DNA from: Scilla litardierei
Lineage: Eukaryota > Streptophyta > Magnoliopsida > Asparagales > Asparagaceae
Reading direction: 5' to 3'
DNA length: 64,000 nt
Assembly: GCA_030789695.1 (NCBI GenBank)
Contig: CM061141.1
Location: 170,328,807-170,392,806 of the forward strand
The notes beneath the pieces were generated by a model, which saw only the letters and a program-made list of their open reading frames with translations, was not told where the DNA came from and made no database searches. Numbering within the stretch: the stretch's first letter is position 1; each line of letters starts with the position of its first letter. Positions 9,379 to 20,605 of the stretch are shown here, piece by piece. Made by a program: the position numbers and the translations under genes.

Positions 9379-11079
9379 GGTCTTGAGGGGAGGAGCGAGC
9401 GCGTAGCTCGGCCCGTGCCCTTCTCTGGTTTGGGTGGCGAGGGTTGGCCCTGCCCCGGAGGTCTTGAGGGGGGAGCGAACGCGTAGCTCGGCCCGTGCCC
9501 TTCTCTGGTTTAGGTGGCGAGGGTTGGCCCTGCCCCAGGGTTCTTGAGGGGGGAGCGAACGCGTAGCTCGGCTCGTGCCCTTCTCTGGTTTGGATGGCGA
9601 GGGTTGGCACTGCCCCAGAGGTCTTGAGGGGGGAGCCAGTGCGTAGCTCAGCCCGTGCCCTTCTCTGGTTTGGGTGGCGAGGGTTGGCACTGCCCCAGAG
9701 GTCTTGAGGGGTGGAGCGAGCGCGTAGCTTGGCCCGTGCCCTTCTCTGGTTTGGGTGGCGAGGGTTGGCCCTGCCCTAGAGGTCTTGAGGGGGGGAGCGA
9801 GCACATAGCTCGGCCCGTGCCCTTCTCTGGTTTGGGTGGCGAGGGTTGGCCCTGCCCTAGAGGTCTTGAGGGGGGGAGCGAGCACATAGCTCGGCCCGTG
9901 CCCTTCTCTGGTTTGGGTGGCGAGGGTTGGCCCTGTCCCAGAGGTCTTGAGGGGTGGAGCGAGCGCGTAGCTCGGCCCGTGCCCTTCTCTGGTTTGGGTG
10001 GCAAGGGTTGGCCCTGCCCCAGAGGTCTTGAGGGGGGGAGCGAGCGTGTAGCTCGGCCCGTGCCCTTCTCTGGTTTGGGTGGCAAGGGTTGGCCCTGCCC
10101 CAGAGGTCTTGAGGGGGGGAGCGAGCGCGTAGCTCGGCCTATGCCCTTCTCTGGTTTGGGTGGCGAGGGTTGGCCCTGCCCCAGAGGTCTTGAGGGGGGG
10201 AGCGAGCACGTAGCTCGGCCTGTGCCCTTCCCTGGTTTGGGTGGCGAGGGTTGGCCCTGCCCCAGATTTCTTGAGGGGGGGAACGAGCGCGTAGCTCGGC
10301 CCGTGCCCTTCTCTGGTTTGGGTGGCGAGGGTTGGCACTGCCCTAGAGTTCTTGAGGGGGGAGCGAGCGCGTAGCTCGGCCCGTGCTCTTATCTGGTTTG
10401 GTGGCGAGGGTTGGCCCTGCCCCAGAGGTCTTGAGGGGGGGAGCAAGCACGTAGCTCGGCCCGTGCCCTTCTCTGGTTTGGGTGGCGAGGGTTGGCCCTG
10501 CCCCAGAGGTCTTGAGGGGGGAGCGAGCGAGTAGCTCGGCCCATGCCCTTCTCTGGTTTGGGTGGTGAGGGTTGGCCCTGCCCCAGAGGTCTTGAGGGGG
10601 GGAACGAGCACGTAGCTCGGTCCGTGCCCTTCTCTGGTTTGGGTGGCGAGGGTTGGCCCTGCCCCAGAGGTCTTGAGGGGGGAGCGAGCGCGTAGCTCGG
10701 CCCGTGCCCTTCTCTGGTTTGGGTGGCGAGGGTTGGCCCTGACCCAAAGGTCTTAAGGGGGGAGCGAGCACGTAGCTCGGCCCGTGCCCTTCTCTGGTTT
10801 GGGTGGCGAGGGTTGGCCTTGCCCCAGAGTTCTTGAGGAGGGAGCGAGGGCGTAGCTCGGCCCGTGCCCTTCTCTGGTTTGGGTGGCGAGGGTTGGCCCT
10901 GCCCCAGAGTTCTTGAGGGGGGAAGAGAGCACGTAGCTCGGCTCGTGCCCTTCTCTGGTTTGGGTGGCGAGGGTTGGCCCTGCCCCAGAGGTCTTGAGGG
11001 GGGGAGCGAGCGCGTAGCTCGGCCCGTGCCCTTCTCTGGTTTGGGTGGCGAGGGTTGGCCCTGCCCCAGAGGTCTTGAG
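9379..11079. repeat. 81-bp minisatellite, about 21 copies, inside gypsy-1
   Basis: The unit begins GGTCTTGAGGGG, contains GTAGCTCGGCCCGTGCCC, and ends near GGCCCTGCCCCAGA. Copies start at 9379, 9460 and about 9540, and continue at 80-82 bp to 11071. Because 81 is divisible by three, long open frames with 27-residue periodicity run through on both strands. They are by-products of the repeat, not genes. The array lies between the end of pol (11163) and the 3' non-coding region, a position where Tat-like elements are known to carry tandem repeats. Confidence 0.95.
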
Positions 11080-11162
11080 CGTTCAAACTGAGATACTCAC
11101 GTGGAGGCAACAGAGTTTGGAAAAGTGTACGAATGAAGATCTTTCATTAAGAAGACTCACCA
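11080..11162. other. Short spacer between minisatellite and end of gypsy-1 pol
   Basis: An AT-richer, non-repetitive 83-base stretch. It separates the last 81-bp unit from the pol stop codon and would be the start of the element's 3' untranslated region. No motif recognised. Confidence 0.4.
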
Positions 11163-12144
11163 TTATTGGTAAAACTTTAGCAGGTGTTCCGCATTCCAAG
11201 GGTGGGCTAGTTCGCACCCGTCCTGGTTCACCAGGATGTATGTGGCTGGCCCGATGATGTCGATGACCTTGTAGGGCCCTTCCCATTTGGCGGCCAACTT
11301 CCATCGGTGGGCGGTCTCTGGTCTGAAGGTGGCGTCTCTGAGGACCAGGGCACCGATTCTGAAGGTTCGCTTCTTCACCCTGGAGTCGTAGTATCGGGCC
11401 ATCCTTTGGCTGTGCCGGACGAGGCTCGTCAGCGCTCGGTCCCTTACCTCGTCCACCAGCTCAAGACTGAGGCCAAGCCCCTTCCTATTGATATCCTCAT
11501 CGAAGAGTTTCAACCGGAGTGTTTCTTCTCCGATTTCCACAGGAATGACCGCTTCTGAACCGTATGCCAGCATGAACGGGCTTTCTCCGGTCGAGGCCTT
11601 GTGGATGGTGCGGTAGGACCAGAGGATTCCCGGTAGCTCATCGACCCATGCCTTGAGGGCGGCATCTACCTTCTTCTTCATAGGATTCAAGATGCATTTG
11701 TTTGCGGCCTCTGCCATTCCGTTGCACTGCGGGTGGGCCACCGACGCAAAATGGAGCTTGATCCCCCAGCCCGAACAAAAGTCGCGAAAGCCTTCGCAAT
11801 CGAACTGTCTTCTGTTATCTATGACTATAGAGCGGGGTATTCCGAAGCGACATATGACTCTGCCAGATAAAGCCCTTCATGTCTGTCCACGTGATGCGTG
11901 CCAGTGGCTCGGCCTCCACCCACTTCATGAAGTAGTCCACGGCAACGACTAGATATTTCCTTCCCCCGGAGGCCTTTGGGAAAGGCCCAAGGATATCGAG
12001 CCCCCACTTGGCGAACGGGACCGGGCTCACGATGGGCACCAAGTTGGCCGGAGGCACCGCCGTATGTCGGCCGAATTTCTGGCACGCTTCGCATCTTTTG
12101 ACATACTGAGCCGCGTCCTGGATCATTGTCTGCCAGTAATACCC
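11163..12144 (-). pseudogene. gypsy-1 integrase, broken
   Basis: The integrase inserts the cDNA. The zinc module continues from the upstream frame and ends with CEACQKFG near 12080. The first catalytic D is in WGLDILGPF (about 12020). A frameshift near 11870 follows, after which the second D appears in IDNRRQFD and the glutamate in AHPQCNGMAEAAN (near 11725). Known family members usually have NGQAE, so Q reads M here. The C-terminal part, with WKLAAKWEGPYKV and a final WNAEHLLKFY, is intact to the stop at 11163. There is no chromodomain. A TAG at about 12145-12147 separates this from the RNase H block in the same frame. Confidence 0.88.
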
Positions 12145-13394
12145 CTAGCGCATTACTTTATGGGTGATGGTGCGGCCGTCGTGGTGGTTCCCGCAGAATC
12201 CCTCGTGCACTTCGCGGATGACTTGATCGGCTTGCTTAGGCCCCAGACACTTCAGGTACGGCAAGACGTCGAAGTTGGCACGGTACCGGCGGTATAATAC
12301 TCCATCGAGGAGTACGAATGATAGGGCCTGCCTCTCCACCTTCTTGGCCAGCATCCTCTCCTCGGGTAGGGCCCCCGTCTCCAGGTATTTCACGATGGGG
12401 GTCATCCATGTCGTCGTCGAGCCAACACACATTAGTTCTTCTTCGTCAATAGTGGGTGTCAGTAGCCTTTCGATGTAGATGGCCTTCCCGATCTCGGTCG
12501 CAGATGAAGAGGCCAGCTTGGATAGGGCGTCTACCCGGAGGTTGTTGGAACGGGGCAGGTGCCGGACCTCCGCTCTCTCGAACTTCCGGAGCTCAGCTTG
12601 GATGCGCTTAAGGTAGCGCTTCATCGTTTCTTCTCGGGCCTCAAAGCTCCCTTGGATCTGTTGGATGACGAGCCGTGAGTCGCTGAGGAGCAACACGTTA
12701 GTTGCCCCCACCACCCTGCTGAGCTTCAGCCCGTTGATCGCGGCCTCGTACTCCACGACATTTTTGGTCGCCGGGAAGCTGAAGCGCAAGGCGTATTCCA
12801 ACGAGCATCCGTCGGGGGTTTGAATGACGATTCCTGCCGCCGTCCCGGACCCCGTCGCTGAGCCATCGACGTGGATGGTCCATAATTCATCCAGGTCTCC
12901 TGGGAGGGCTCCGAAGATTCTGCCATCCCCGCTACTTGAGGGGGTATGGTCGCCGACGGTACGTCTAGTGGGTCCCCCAGGGCGTCCCCCGTGGTGCATT
13001 CTACCACGAAGTCTGCCAATACCTGGCCCTTGATCACCGTCCAGGCTATGTATGTTATGTCGAATTCACTGAGCTCGACGCTCCAGTTGAGCATCCTTCC
13101 CGACCGCTCCAGCCTCTTCAGGTTCTTCTCGAGGGGCAGGTCGGTGTGGACGGCAATGGGATGGGCCTGGAAGTAAGGTCGAAGCTTCCTTGCCGTTGTG
13201 ACCAGACAATAGGCGGCCCTCTCGATGGGACTGTAGCGCGTCTCCGCCTCCTGGAGAATCCGGCTGGCGGAATATACTGGGCGCTGCACGCCCCCTTCTT
13301 CTTTGATCAGGACGGAGCTGACGGCCTCTTCATTGGCCGCCAAGTACAGCCCTAGCGGTTCTCCTTCTTCCGGCCTGGCGAGAAGCGGCGGGCT
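12145..13394 (-). pseudogene. gypsy-1 RNase H plus second (archaeal-type) RNase H, broken
   Basis: After a TAA at 13395-13397 the polyprotein continues in the same frame with the RT-linked RNase H: LAANEEAVSSVL, PVYSASRIL, Y-S-P-I-E and HTDLPL. A frameshift near 12960 leads into a second RNase H-type domain, WTIHVDGSATGSGTAAGIV, with a downstream E-Y-E-A motif and DSRLVIQQI. Such a duplicated RNase H is a hallmark of the Tat lineage. The block ends with the start of the integrase zinc module (EVHEGFCGNHHDGRT) and a TAG where a Q codon is usual. It is broken but close to complete in content. Confidence 0.85.
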
Positions 13395-15161
13395 TTACAG
13401 GTAGGCCCTCAGCTCCGTGAACGCTCGAACGCAATCGTCGTCCCATGGGATCACCTTCCTTTTATCCTTGGCTTCGCTGAAGGCAATGCGCAAGACCCTG
13501 AAGAAGGGGAGCGATCTCTCTGTCGATTTTGACAGGAACCGCTCCAGAGCGGCGATCCGACCATTTAAGCGTTGCAAGTCCCGGATCGTCCGAGGTTTCG
13601 CCATATTGATGAGGACCGTCATCTTGTCGGGGTTCACCTCAATCCCTCGCTTTGTTATCATGAAGCCTAGGAACTTCCCTGATTGCACGTCGAATACGCA
13701 CTTCGCCGGGTTCTGCCTCAGGCCATATTGATGAACCTTTCGGAACGTCTCCTGTAAATCGGCAAGGTGGTCCGGGGCTCTTCTGCTCTTTACCAGCATG
13801 TCGTCGATGTAGACCTCCAAGTTTCGTCCGACCTGCGGGCCGAATATCCGGTCCACCATCTGCTGATAGGTCGCCCCGGCGTTCTTCAATCCGAGGGGCA
13901 TCTTTGTGTAACAGAAGGTACCTCTATCGGTGACGAAGGATGTTTTCTCTTCATCCTCTTCCGCCATCAGGATATGGTTGTAGCCTGCGAAGGCGTCCAT
14001 AAAGCTCAGCAACTCGTAGCCAGACGCCTGGTCTACCAAGTGGTCGATCCGCGGGAGGGGGAAACTGTCCTTCGAACACACCTTGTTAAGATCGGTGAAG
14101 TCGACGCACATGCGCCATTTTCTGCTGGCCTTCTTCACCAAGACGACGTTGGCGAGCCAGACTGGGTAGTCCACCGGCCTGATAAACTTGGCCTTGAGAA
14201 GCCGTTCCACCTCCTCCTCGGCTGCCCTCTTCTTCTCGCCCCCGGCGCTCCTCTTCTTCTGTCGGACCGGTCGAGCTCCTGGGTCCGCATTCAGCCGGTG
14301 GGAGATCACCGTTGGATCGACCCCCGGCATGTCCGCATGCGACCAAGCGAATATGTCCACGTTTTCCCGGAGCAAGTTGACGAGGGCCGCCCTTAGAGTG
14401 GCCAGGAGCTTCATCCCGATGGAGACAGTTTTGCCATCCTCCGTGGCCACGGGCACCTCTTCGACCTCCTCGGCAGGGGTCAGCCATTGGTCACAGAAGT
14501 CCTCCCTCTCGTCGGGGATGTGGAGTAACAAGGCCTGCTTCAGGCCCTGGTGCCTGGACGGCCCCTCGCTGAAGCTCCTGGGTAGCACCTGTTTTCCCCG
14601 TGCCCGCCCCACCCCTCGCGGAGTCCGGAATTTTACCATCTGGTGCAGCAGGTTGGGGAGCGCCTCTATAGCCGTCATGTAGGGGCGCCCAATGATCCCG
14701 TTGTACGCCGACGCGGTGTCGACGACGACGAATTGCGTCCCCCGGGTGACGACCCTCGGTTCCTCCCTCAGAGTCATCGGCAGGGTGATCACCCCCATAA
14801 TGGGGATCGCATGGCCAGTGAAGCCGACGATGGGCCACGTGCAAGGCCTTAGGTCAGCCCGCTTCCATCCCATCTTCTCGACCGTTGACAGAAACAGGAT
14901 GTCGCAGGAGCTCCCGGTGTCGATCAGGAGCCGGCCGATGATGACCGTTCCGACCTGAGCCTCGATGACGAGGGCATCAGCATGCGGATACTCAACTCCC
15001 CCCAAATCTTCATCGGTGAAGGTGATGGGGGGACGGTTTACCCGTCTCCGTTTCGACTTGTTGCTGGCGCCTGCCGTCATCACATGCAGGACACCTTCCT
15101 CCCTGTTCGCGGGCGACGCCCCACCCGGGGGCGGCCCCCTGCTTATCATATCTATGCGCAT
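13395..15161 (-). CDS. gypsy-1 protease and reverse transcriptase, 588-residue open frame
   Basis: This is the longest undisturbed coding block in the window. Residues 81-83 are the aspartic protease DTG (LLIDTGSSCDILF). RT motifs follow: FIRPVDYPVWLANVVLVKK, RMCVDFTDLNK, SFMDAFAGYNHI, PLGLKNAGATYQ and the YIDD catalytic box at residues 451-454, then KCVFDVQSGKFLGF. The frame is open from 15189 down to a TAA at 13395. It lies in the same frame as gag, separated only by a TAG at 15189-15191, so gag-pol was probably one reading frame or was expressed by readthrough. The protein alone could fold, but the element lacks intact downstream domains. Confidence 0.9.
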   Translation of the reverse strand: MRIDMISRGPPPGGASPANREEGVLHVMTAGASNKSKRRRVNRPPITFTDEDLGGVEYPHADALVIEAQVGTVIIGRLLIDTGSSCDILFLSTVEKMGWKRADLRPCTWPIVGFTGHAIPIMGVITLPMTLREEPRVVTRGTQFVVVDTASAYNGIIGRPYMTAIEALPNLLHQMVKFRTPRGVGRARGKQVLPRSFSEGPSRHQGLKQALLLHIPDEREDFCDQWLTPAEEVEEVPVATEDGKTVSIGMKLLATLRAALVNLLRENVDIFAWSHADMPGVDPTVISHRLNADPGARPVRQKKRSAGGEKKRAAEEEVERLLKAKFIRPVDYPVWLANVVLVKKASRKWRMCVDFTDLNKVCSKDSFPLPRIDHLVDQASGYELLSFMDAFAGYNHILMAEEDEEKTSFVTDRGTFCYTKMPLGLKNAGATYQQMVDRIFGPQVGRNLEVYIDDMLVKSRRAPDHLADLQETFRKVHQYGLRQNPAKCVFDVQSGKFLGFMITKRGIEVNPDKMTVLINMAKPRTIRDLQRLNGRIAALERFLSKSTERSLPFFRVLRIAFSEAKDKRKVIPWDDDCVRAFTELRAYL

Positions 15162-15188
15162 GATCGCCCTGGGGGGGCGCGGCTCCTC

Positions 15189-16959
15189 CTAGCCATGTTC
15201 CACCAGTGGCTCTGGCCTCCGTGCTTCTCGTGGGGCTTTTTCTCCTAGGATTGCCTGCCTGTTTCCTACGAAGCCCCCCAAGCGGCCCGCCTGGATCAGC
15301 CGCTCGATCTCCCTCTTGAGAGTGTAGCAATTGTCAGTGTCGTGACCATGGTCCCGGTGATACCGACAGTACTTCTGGAGATCTCTCTTTGCTAGGTCCG
15401 ACCTCATCTCCCGAGGCGGCTCCGGCAGCAGCCCGGCCCTTGTCGCCGCGGACATGGGGGCGTTGAGCTGCGTGTAGTGGGCCCGCGGTGGTCCCTTCAG
15501 CCTCGGGGCGGCCCGGGCAGGCTCTTGGGCCAGGGCGAATGCTCGGGCCGGGCCAGGGCGATCTTGCGGGCGACCGCCCGTTGGGTCACGCCTTGGTCGG
15601 GTCAGCTGGTCGCGCCCTCGATGCCCGTCTTCTTGCCTTGGTCGGGGGTGCGACCGAGGCTCGCATTGGAGCGGCTTCACCGGGGGGAACAATTTCTTCG
15701 TGCAGAGAGTCTCCTCGGCCAATGCGTGCCTCTCTGCCATAGCGACCAAGGTCTCGTAGTAGGCCGACAGATCTCGGAGCAAGGATTTGTGGAGGCTCCG
15801 AGTCTGTAGTCCCGTCTTGAAGGCCAGCATGAGCATCTCATCGCTGCAGGTCACCACCACCCGCCTTTCATCCTGGAAATGGCGTAGGTACTTCCCTTTC
15901 GTCTCTCCCTCCCCTTGGACTACCGTGCTGAGGTATTCCAATGGCTTCTTTTTCGTTCGTCTGGCCTGGAACTCTTGACAGAACTTGTGAGACAGTTCGC
16001 CAAAGCCCCCAATGGATCTCGCCGGTAGGCCGTAGTACCAACCCAACACTGTGTCCCTCAGACTTTGCAAGAAGAACCGGCATAGGAACGCCTCATCCAC
16101 ATCCTGGGCCTCCATTTCCCCCCGGTATTGCTGCAAGTGCGTGAGAGGGTCGCCTCTTCCGTTGTAGGTGGCCAGGTGGGGTGGTTTGAATCTTATGGGT
16201 CTCGGGGCAGACGTGATCCATCGTGCCAATGGCGTGGCCTCCTCTAGGTAGGCAGTGCGCTTGGGCACATGCCCTCTTCGCCATTCCGGGGTTTGGCTCT
16301 GGTCGTGCATTGGCTGCCGCCGGTTGTCGTCCCCCGGGGAGTGACGAAACAGTCGCCTGGGAGGAATCCTTCCGCAGGTAGAGGATTTGACGGGCGGCGG
16401 GCTACGGTCATCCCAGTGCCACCGTCCCCCAGCCGTCTCCCCCGGACCTCTCTCAGCTCCTGATTCTCCCTCAAGAGCCTTTCGCGTTCCGCGATGATGA
16501 AGCAGAGCTGGTGTCGGGCAGTCTCTTCGTCCAGGTAAGCCCGTCGGGCAGTCTCGACCGCTTCGTCCAAATGCCTTTGCTCGGCGGCCTCCTCCTCCCG
16601 ACGCCTCCGCAGCCACGCGACCTCCATTTCCTCCTCCAAGAGCTTTCGCTGGGCCGCAATCTCCTTGGCGAGCTCCTGGTCTCCCACTCCTCCTCGAACT
16701 GAGGGTGAAGATTCCGTCTCACGTTCGGGGGCTCTGAGGGGCCGGGAGGTGCCTCTGTTCCTATTGCTGTGCAGCCCCCCATCGCCATTGTGAAGGCCTC
16801 GAAGCTTTTCTGGATCACGCGGGCCGAGGCCTGGACTGTCTTGGCCTCTATCCCTGGAGGGGGGTCAGTCGTCGGTGTAATTGGTTGAGAGGGTGGCTTT
16901 TGAACCATGGGATCCTTGCCGTGGTCAGGGTTCCGGGCGACCAGTATGGGGTCTAACAT
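15189..16959 (-). pseudogene. gypsy-1 gag (Retrotrans_gag family), two frameshifts
   Basis: Gag is read from an ATG at 16959 (MLDPILVARN). A frameshift near 16680 moves into a coiled-coil-like E/R-rich segment (LAKEIAAQRKLLEEEMEVAW), and a second near 16260-16300 moves into the main frame to 15189. The core Retrotrans_gag region shows ATYNGRGDPLTHLQQY, LGWYYGLP and FCQEFQARR. A late CRYHRDHGHDTDNCYTLK segment replaces the usual CCHC knuckle, as in many Tat-like gags. It stops at TAG 15189-15191, in frame with the protease. The main part is well preserved, but the frameshifts break the N-terminal third. Confidence 0.88.
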
Positions 16960-16974
16960 GGGTGTGACCCTTCG

Positions 16975-16992
16975 TTTCCACAGACGGCGCCA
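16975..16992 (-). other. gypsy-1 primer-binding site
   Basis: On the minus strand, two bases inside the 5' LTR, the sequence is TGGCGCCGTCTGTGGAAA. A TGG start at this distance is the expected tRNA-primer complement. TGGCGCCGT matches the 3' end of several plant tRNAs, and the rest is the variant often seen in Tat-like elements. The exact tRNA is not assigned. Confidence 0.85.
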
Positions 16993-16994
16993 AT

Positions 16995-18185
16995 TGTTGC
17001 AGGGTGGAACTCGTGTACAATGAATTTGTATTAGGGGGGAACAAAGGGCACGGTGGTTATGTTAATGATGGGATTAGGGTAGGATATTTGACAGGTGATT
17101 AGAGGGGTGATGAGGCTAAGCTTGTCGTTGAAGCAGATCACGGAGTCAAATCCAACAGGATGCGGTTGGGGAAGATCAGACTGCTGGAGCTGAAGGCGAG
17201 CACAAGCCGGGGGACGAGCTATCCTGTGCAATGAATAATTCGTCAGAAAGGCCGGGTTGGGGTCCAACCCTTAGCCTCTCCGATGCCTAAATCAGTAATA
17301 GGACTTAAAGCAGGGGCTAGGCGCGCAGGTCGGACTAAGGGTGAGTCGACCGTACGTGACGAGCTATGGGTGGGAGAACAAAGATATGGAAGACCTCTGC
17401 TCTCGTGTGTGAATAATGAGATTGAGAGTAAATTTGCCAACCCCCTCACCGTAAGAAGTGAGTGGGTATTTATACCTGATGGGAGGCGGTTAGGTGGGGT
17501 TGACCTGGCGTGCTGACTCGATGTGCTGAGCTGGCCCGGCTGTCAGCGGAAGCTTCAGACGAGGACGTCAGGAACATGAGTGTCAGCCAAGCTTTTGTCA
17601 GACGGCACAACGGCCATGGGCGCTTTTGTGAGGGTGTCAGGGCCGAAGTATTAAACGTCAGGGGGCGCAGCGGCCAGGGGGTGCTTTGTCAGATGGTCGG
17701 GCGGCGTAAGTGTCAGTCGCGTCCTTATACTAGGTTGTTTGTCGTGTGTGATGAGTCAAGGGTCCGGCGGTGCGTATCCCCACGGCTGGGTTCGAGTGGG
17801 GCCGCCGGGCCGACCTGATCGCGGTGCGTTCGGCCCGGCCGTACATATTTTCGGGTGCGGATCATGGACCGTCGGTAGGGAAGGGGAACGGCTGTGCCTC
17901 TGTTGACATCCGAGGCTGCGCTGTCCGGGTGTACCCGAGCGCACTGCTCCCGATGGACCGAGCGAGAACGGTTAAGCGCCTCTGTCGGGGAGGGGGCGCG
18001 GCGAGGTGTGCCCATCCCCATGTAGCCTCGGACCTCCGGGTCGACTGACGCCATACTGGCCTCTGAAGTCCGGTCGCGGGGCGCCCTGGCGCTGGGTCGG
18101 CCGTCCGTTTGAAAGGGGCGAACCAGTGAGGTGTATTAGTGGTTCTGGGGAGGAGCCGGACTCCCACGATCTTTAGGTCGTAACA
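16995..18185 (-). repeat. gypsy-1 5' LTR (right in window)
   Basis: Starts TGTTGCAGGG and ends GGTCGTAACA, the mate of 5631-6819 with nearly equal length (1191 against 1189 bases). It is adjacent to the primer-binding site and to gag, which fixes it as the 5' LTR of a minus-strand element. Confidence 0.93.
17467..17474 (-). promoter_or_regulatory. TATA box of the gypsy-1 5' LTR
   Basis: TATAAATA on the minus strand, conserved with the other LTR. Transcription would start a few tens of bases lower and run towards gag. Confidence 0.72.
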
Positions 18186-18190
18186 GGATG
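18186..18190. repeat. Target-site duplication GGATG, right copy
   Basis: Exact match to 5626-5630, directly after the LTR end GTAACA. Confidence 0.93.
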
Positions 18191-18314
18191 GATATGGGAA
18201 AGTTTTATAAACGGGCTTTTGGAGGCCCAATTGTGTATTGGGTATCCACCCATTATGTAACCCTATTACTATAAATACAGGGCTACGGGTTCCGTAGCCA
18301 CCAGGTTTACAACA
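18191..18314 (+). repeat. Remaining part of the copia-1 3' LTR
   Basis: Contains a plus-strand TATA box (CTATAAATAC, 18270-18279) followed by AGGGCTACGGGTTCC and ends GGTTTACAACA. The TATA and following bases match the short LTR of the second copia fragment (CTATAAATAAAGGGCT near 40735), which identifies it as copia LTR. The satellite begins immediately after. The gypsy insertion cut this LTR off from the copia body. Confidence 0.75.
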
Positions 18315-20605
18315 GATTTGATTTTTTGGCCTAAATTTGTCTTCTCCTATTTTTTAGTTGAAGATGTCGATCTTCCGGTTCCTACGGACATTTTTCAGAT
18401 AATTCTGACATCGAGGCTATTTTTTAACTTTTCTTGAAGATATGGATATTTTTATGAAATGATATGATTTTTGGCCTAATTTTGACTACTCTTATTTTTC
18501 AGTTGAAGATGTCGATCTTCCGGTTCCAACGAAATTTTTTTTTCAGATTTTTCGAAGCTCGGTGTATTTTCTATATTTTATGGAAGATATGAATTTTTTA
18601 TTAAATGATATGATTTTTATATCCTACGTTTTTTCTCTTATTTCTTCAGTTGAATATTGCGATCTACCGGTTCCAGCGGACATTTTTACTAATTTTTGTT
18701 AGTTTGGGGCTATTTTTCTTCATTTTATAGAAGATATGGATCATTTTATTAAATGATAAGATATGTTGGCCTAATGTTGTCTTCTTTTATTTTTGAGTTG
18801 AAGATGGAGTTCCCATGGTTTCAATGGAGATTTTTGCGGATGTTTTTGACCTTGAGGCTATTTTCTACATTTTCTAGAAGATTTGGATCTTTTTATTAAT
18901 TAAAAAGATTTTTTGGCCTAATTTTATCTTCTCATATTTTTCAGATGAAGATGGCTATCACCCAGTTCAAATAAATATTTTTGTGGATTTTTCTAAGCTC
19001 CGGGCTATTTTCTACATTTTCTGTAAGATATAAATATTTAGATTAAATGATATGATTTTTATATTCTAATTTTGTTTTCTCTTATTTTTCAGTTGAAAAT
19101 GATGATATCTCGGTTCCAACAGACATTTTTACGGATTTTTCTGAGCTCGGGGCTATTTTCTACATTTTATTGAAGATATTCTTATTTTTATTAAATGATA
19201 TGATTTTTAGTCGAATTTTGTCTTATTTTATTTTTATTGTTTATTAAATGATATAATTTTATTGGATGATGTCGATCTCCCGCTTTCAACGGATATTTTT
19301 GCAGATATTTCTGAGCTTGGGATTATTTTTCTACATTTTCGGTAAGTTATGGATCTTTTTATTAAATGACATGATTTTTTGGCCTAATTTTGTCTTTTCT
19401 TTTTTTCAGTTCAAGATGGCGATATCCCATTTCCAGCGGACATTTGTGCAAATTTTCTAAGATCCGAGCTATTTTCTAAATTTTCTGGAAGATATGGATT
19501 TTTATATTTGTGATATGATATTTATAGCCTTATTTTGACTTCACTTATTTTTCTATTGAAGATGGCGAGTTTCTGGTTCCAAAGGATATTTTTGTGACTT
19601 TTTTGAGCTCAGAACTATTTTTCTACATTTTTGGGAAGTTATAGATCATTTTATTAAACGATATGATTTTTAGGCCTAATTTTGATTCTCATATTTTTTT
19701 CATTGAAGATGGCAATCGCCCGGTTCCAACTGACATTTTTGCGGATATTACTAAGCTCCAGGCTATTTTCTAAATTTGTGTAAGATAAGAATATTTATAT
19801 TAAATGATTTGATTTTTGTGAACTAATTTTGTCTTCTCTGATTTTTTTTAGTTGAAGATGTTGATCTCCCTGTTCCAACAGCCATTTTTGTGGATTTTTC
19901 TAAATTCAAAACTATATTCTATAGTTTATTTAAGATATGGAAATTTTTATTAAATGATATAATTTTTATAGACTAAGTTTTTCTGCTCTTATTTTTAAGT
20001 TGAATATGTCGTTCTTCCGATTCCAACAGAAATTTTTGCGAAACTTTCTGAGCCATGGGCTATTTTCTACATTTTCTATAAGATATGGATCTTTATATTA
20101 AATGATATAATTATTATGACCTAATTTTGCATTGTCTTATTTTTCAGATGTAGATAGCGGTCTCATGTTCCAATGGATATTTTTACGGATTTTTCTAAGC
20201 TCTGCGCTATTTTCTATATTTTCTGTAAGATATTGATCTTTTTATTAAATGATATGATTTTTATTGCCTAATTATCTCTTCTCTTATTTTTTAGTTGAAA
20301 AAGGCTATCTTCCGTTTCCAGTGTGTTTTTCTTAGGTTGGGGATATTTTCTATATATTTTTGGAAAATAAGGATCATTATATTAATTGATATGCTTTTTG
20401 TTGCGTAGTTTTGTCTTCTCTTATTTTCCAGTTGATGATGGAGATATTTTTATTAAATGATATGATTTTTTGGCCTTATTATGTCTTCGCTTATATTTCG
20501 GTTGAAGATGGCGATCATTCGGTTCCAAAGACATTTTTGCAGATTTTTATGAGCTCCGGTCTATTTTTCACATTTTCTGGAAGATATTGATCGTTTTTTA
20601 AATGA

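Larger units (their letters stand above)
5631..18185 (-). mobile_element. Ty3/gypsy LTR retrotransposon, Tat-like lineage (gypsy-1), nearly complete
   Basis: The element is bounded by two LTRs of about 1.19 kb (5631-6819 and 16995-18185) that begin TGTTGC and end GTAACA, with the duplication GGATG on each side. Coding sense is the minus strand, running from gag (16959) through protease, RT, RNase H, a second RNase H and integrase to 11163. About 4.3 kb of non-coding sequence with an 81-bp minisatellite then precedes the 3' LTR. The second RNase H-type domain, the long 3' region and the absence of a chromodomain fit the Tat lineage. About six differences in the first 100 LTR bases suggest a moderately old insertion. 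Several stops and frameshifts make it non-autonomous today. Confidence 0.93.

Noticed and set aside
9346..10611. 421-residue minus-strand open frame (and 239-residue plus-strand frame at 9655-10374)
   Set aside because: Pure by-products of the 81-bp repeat, which is a multiple of three; the proteins repeat every 27 residues and have no domain.
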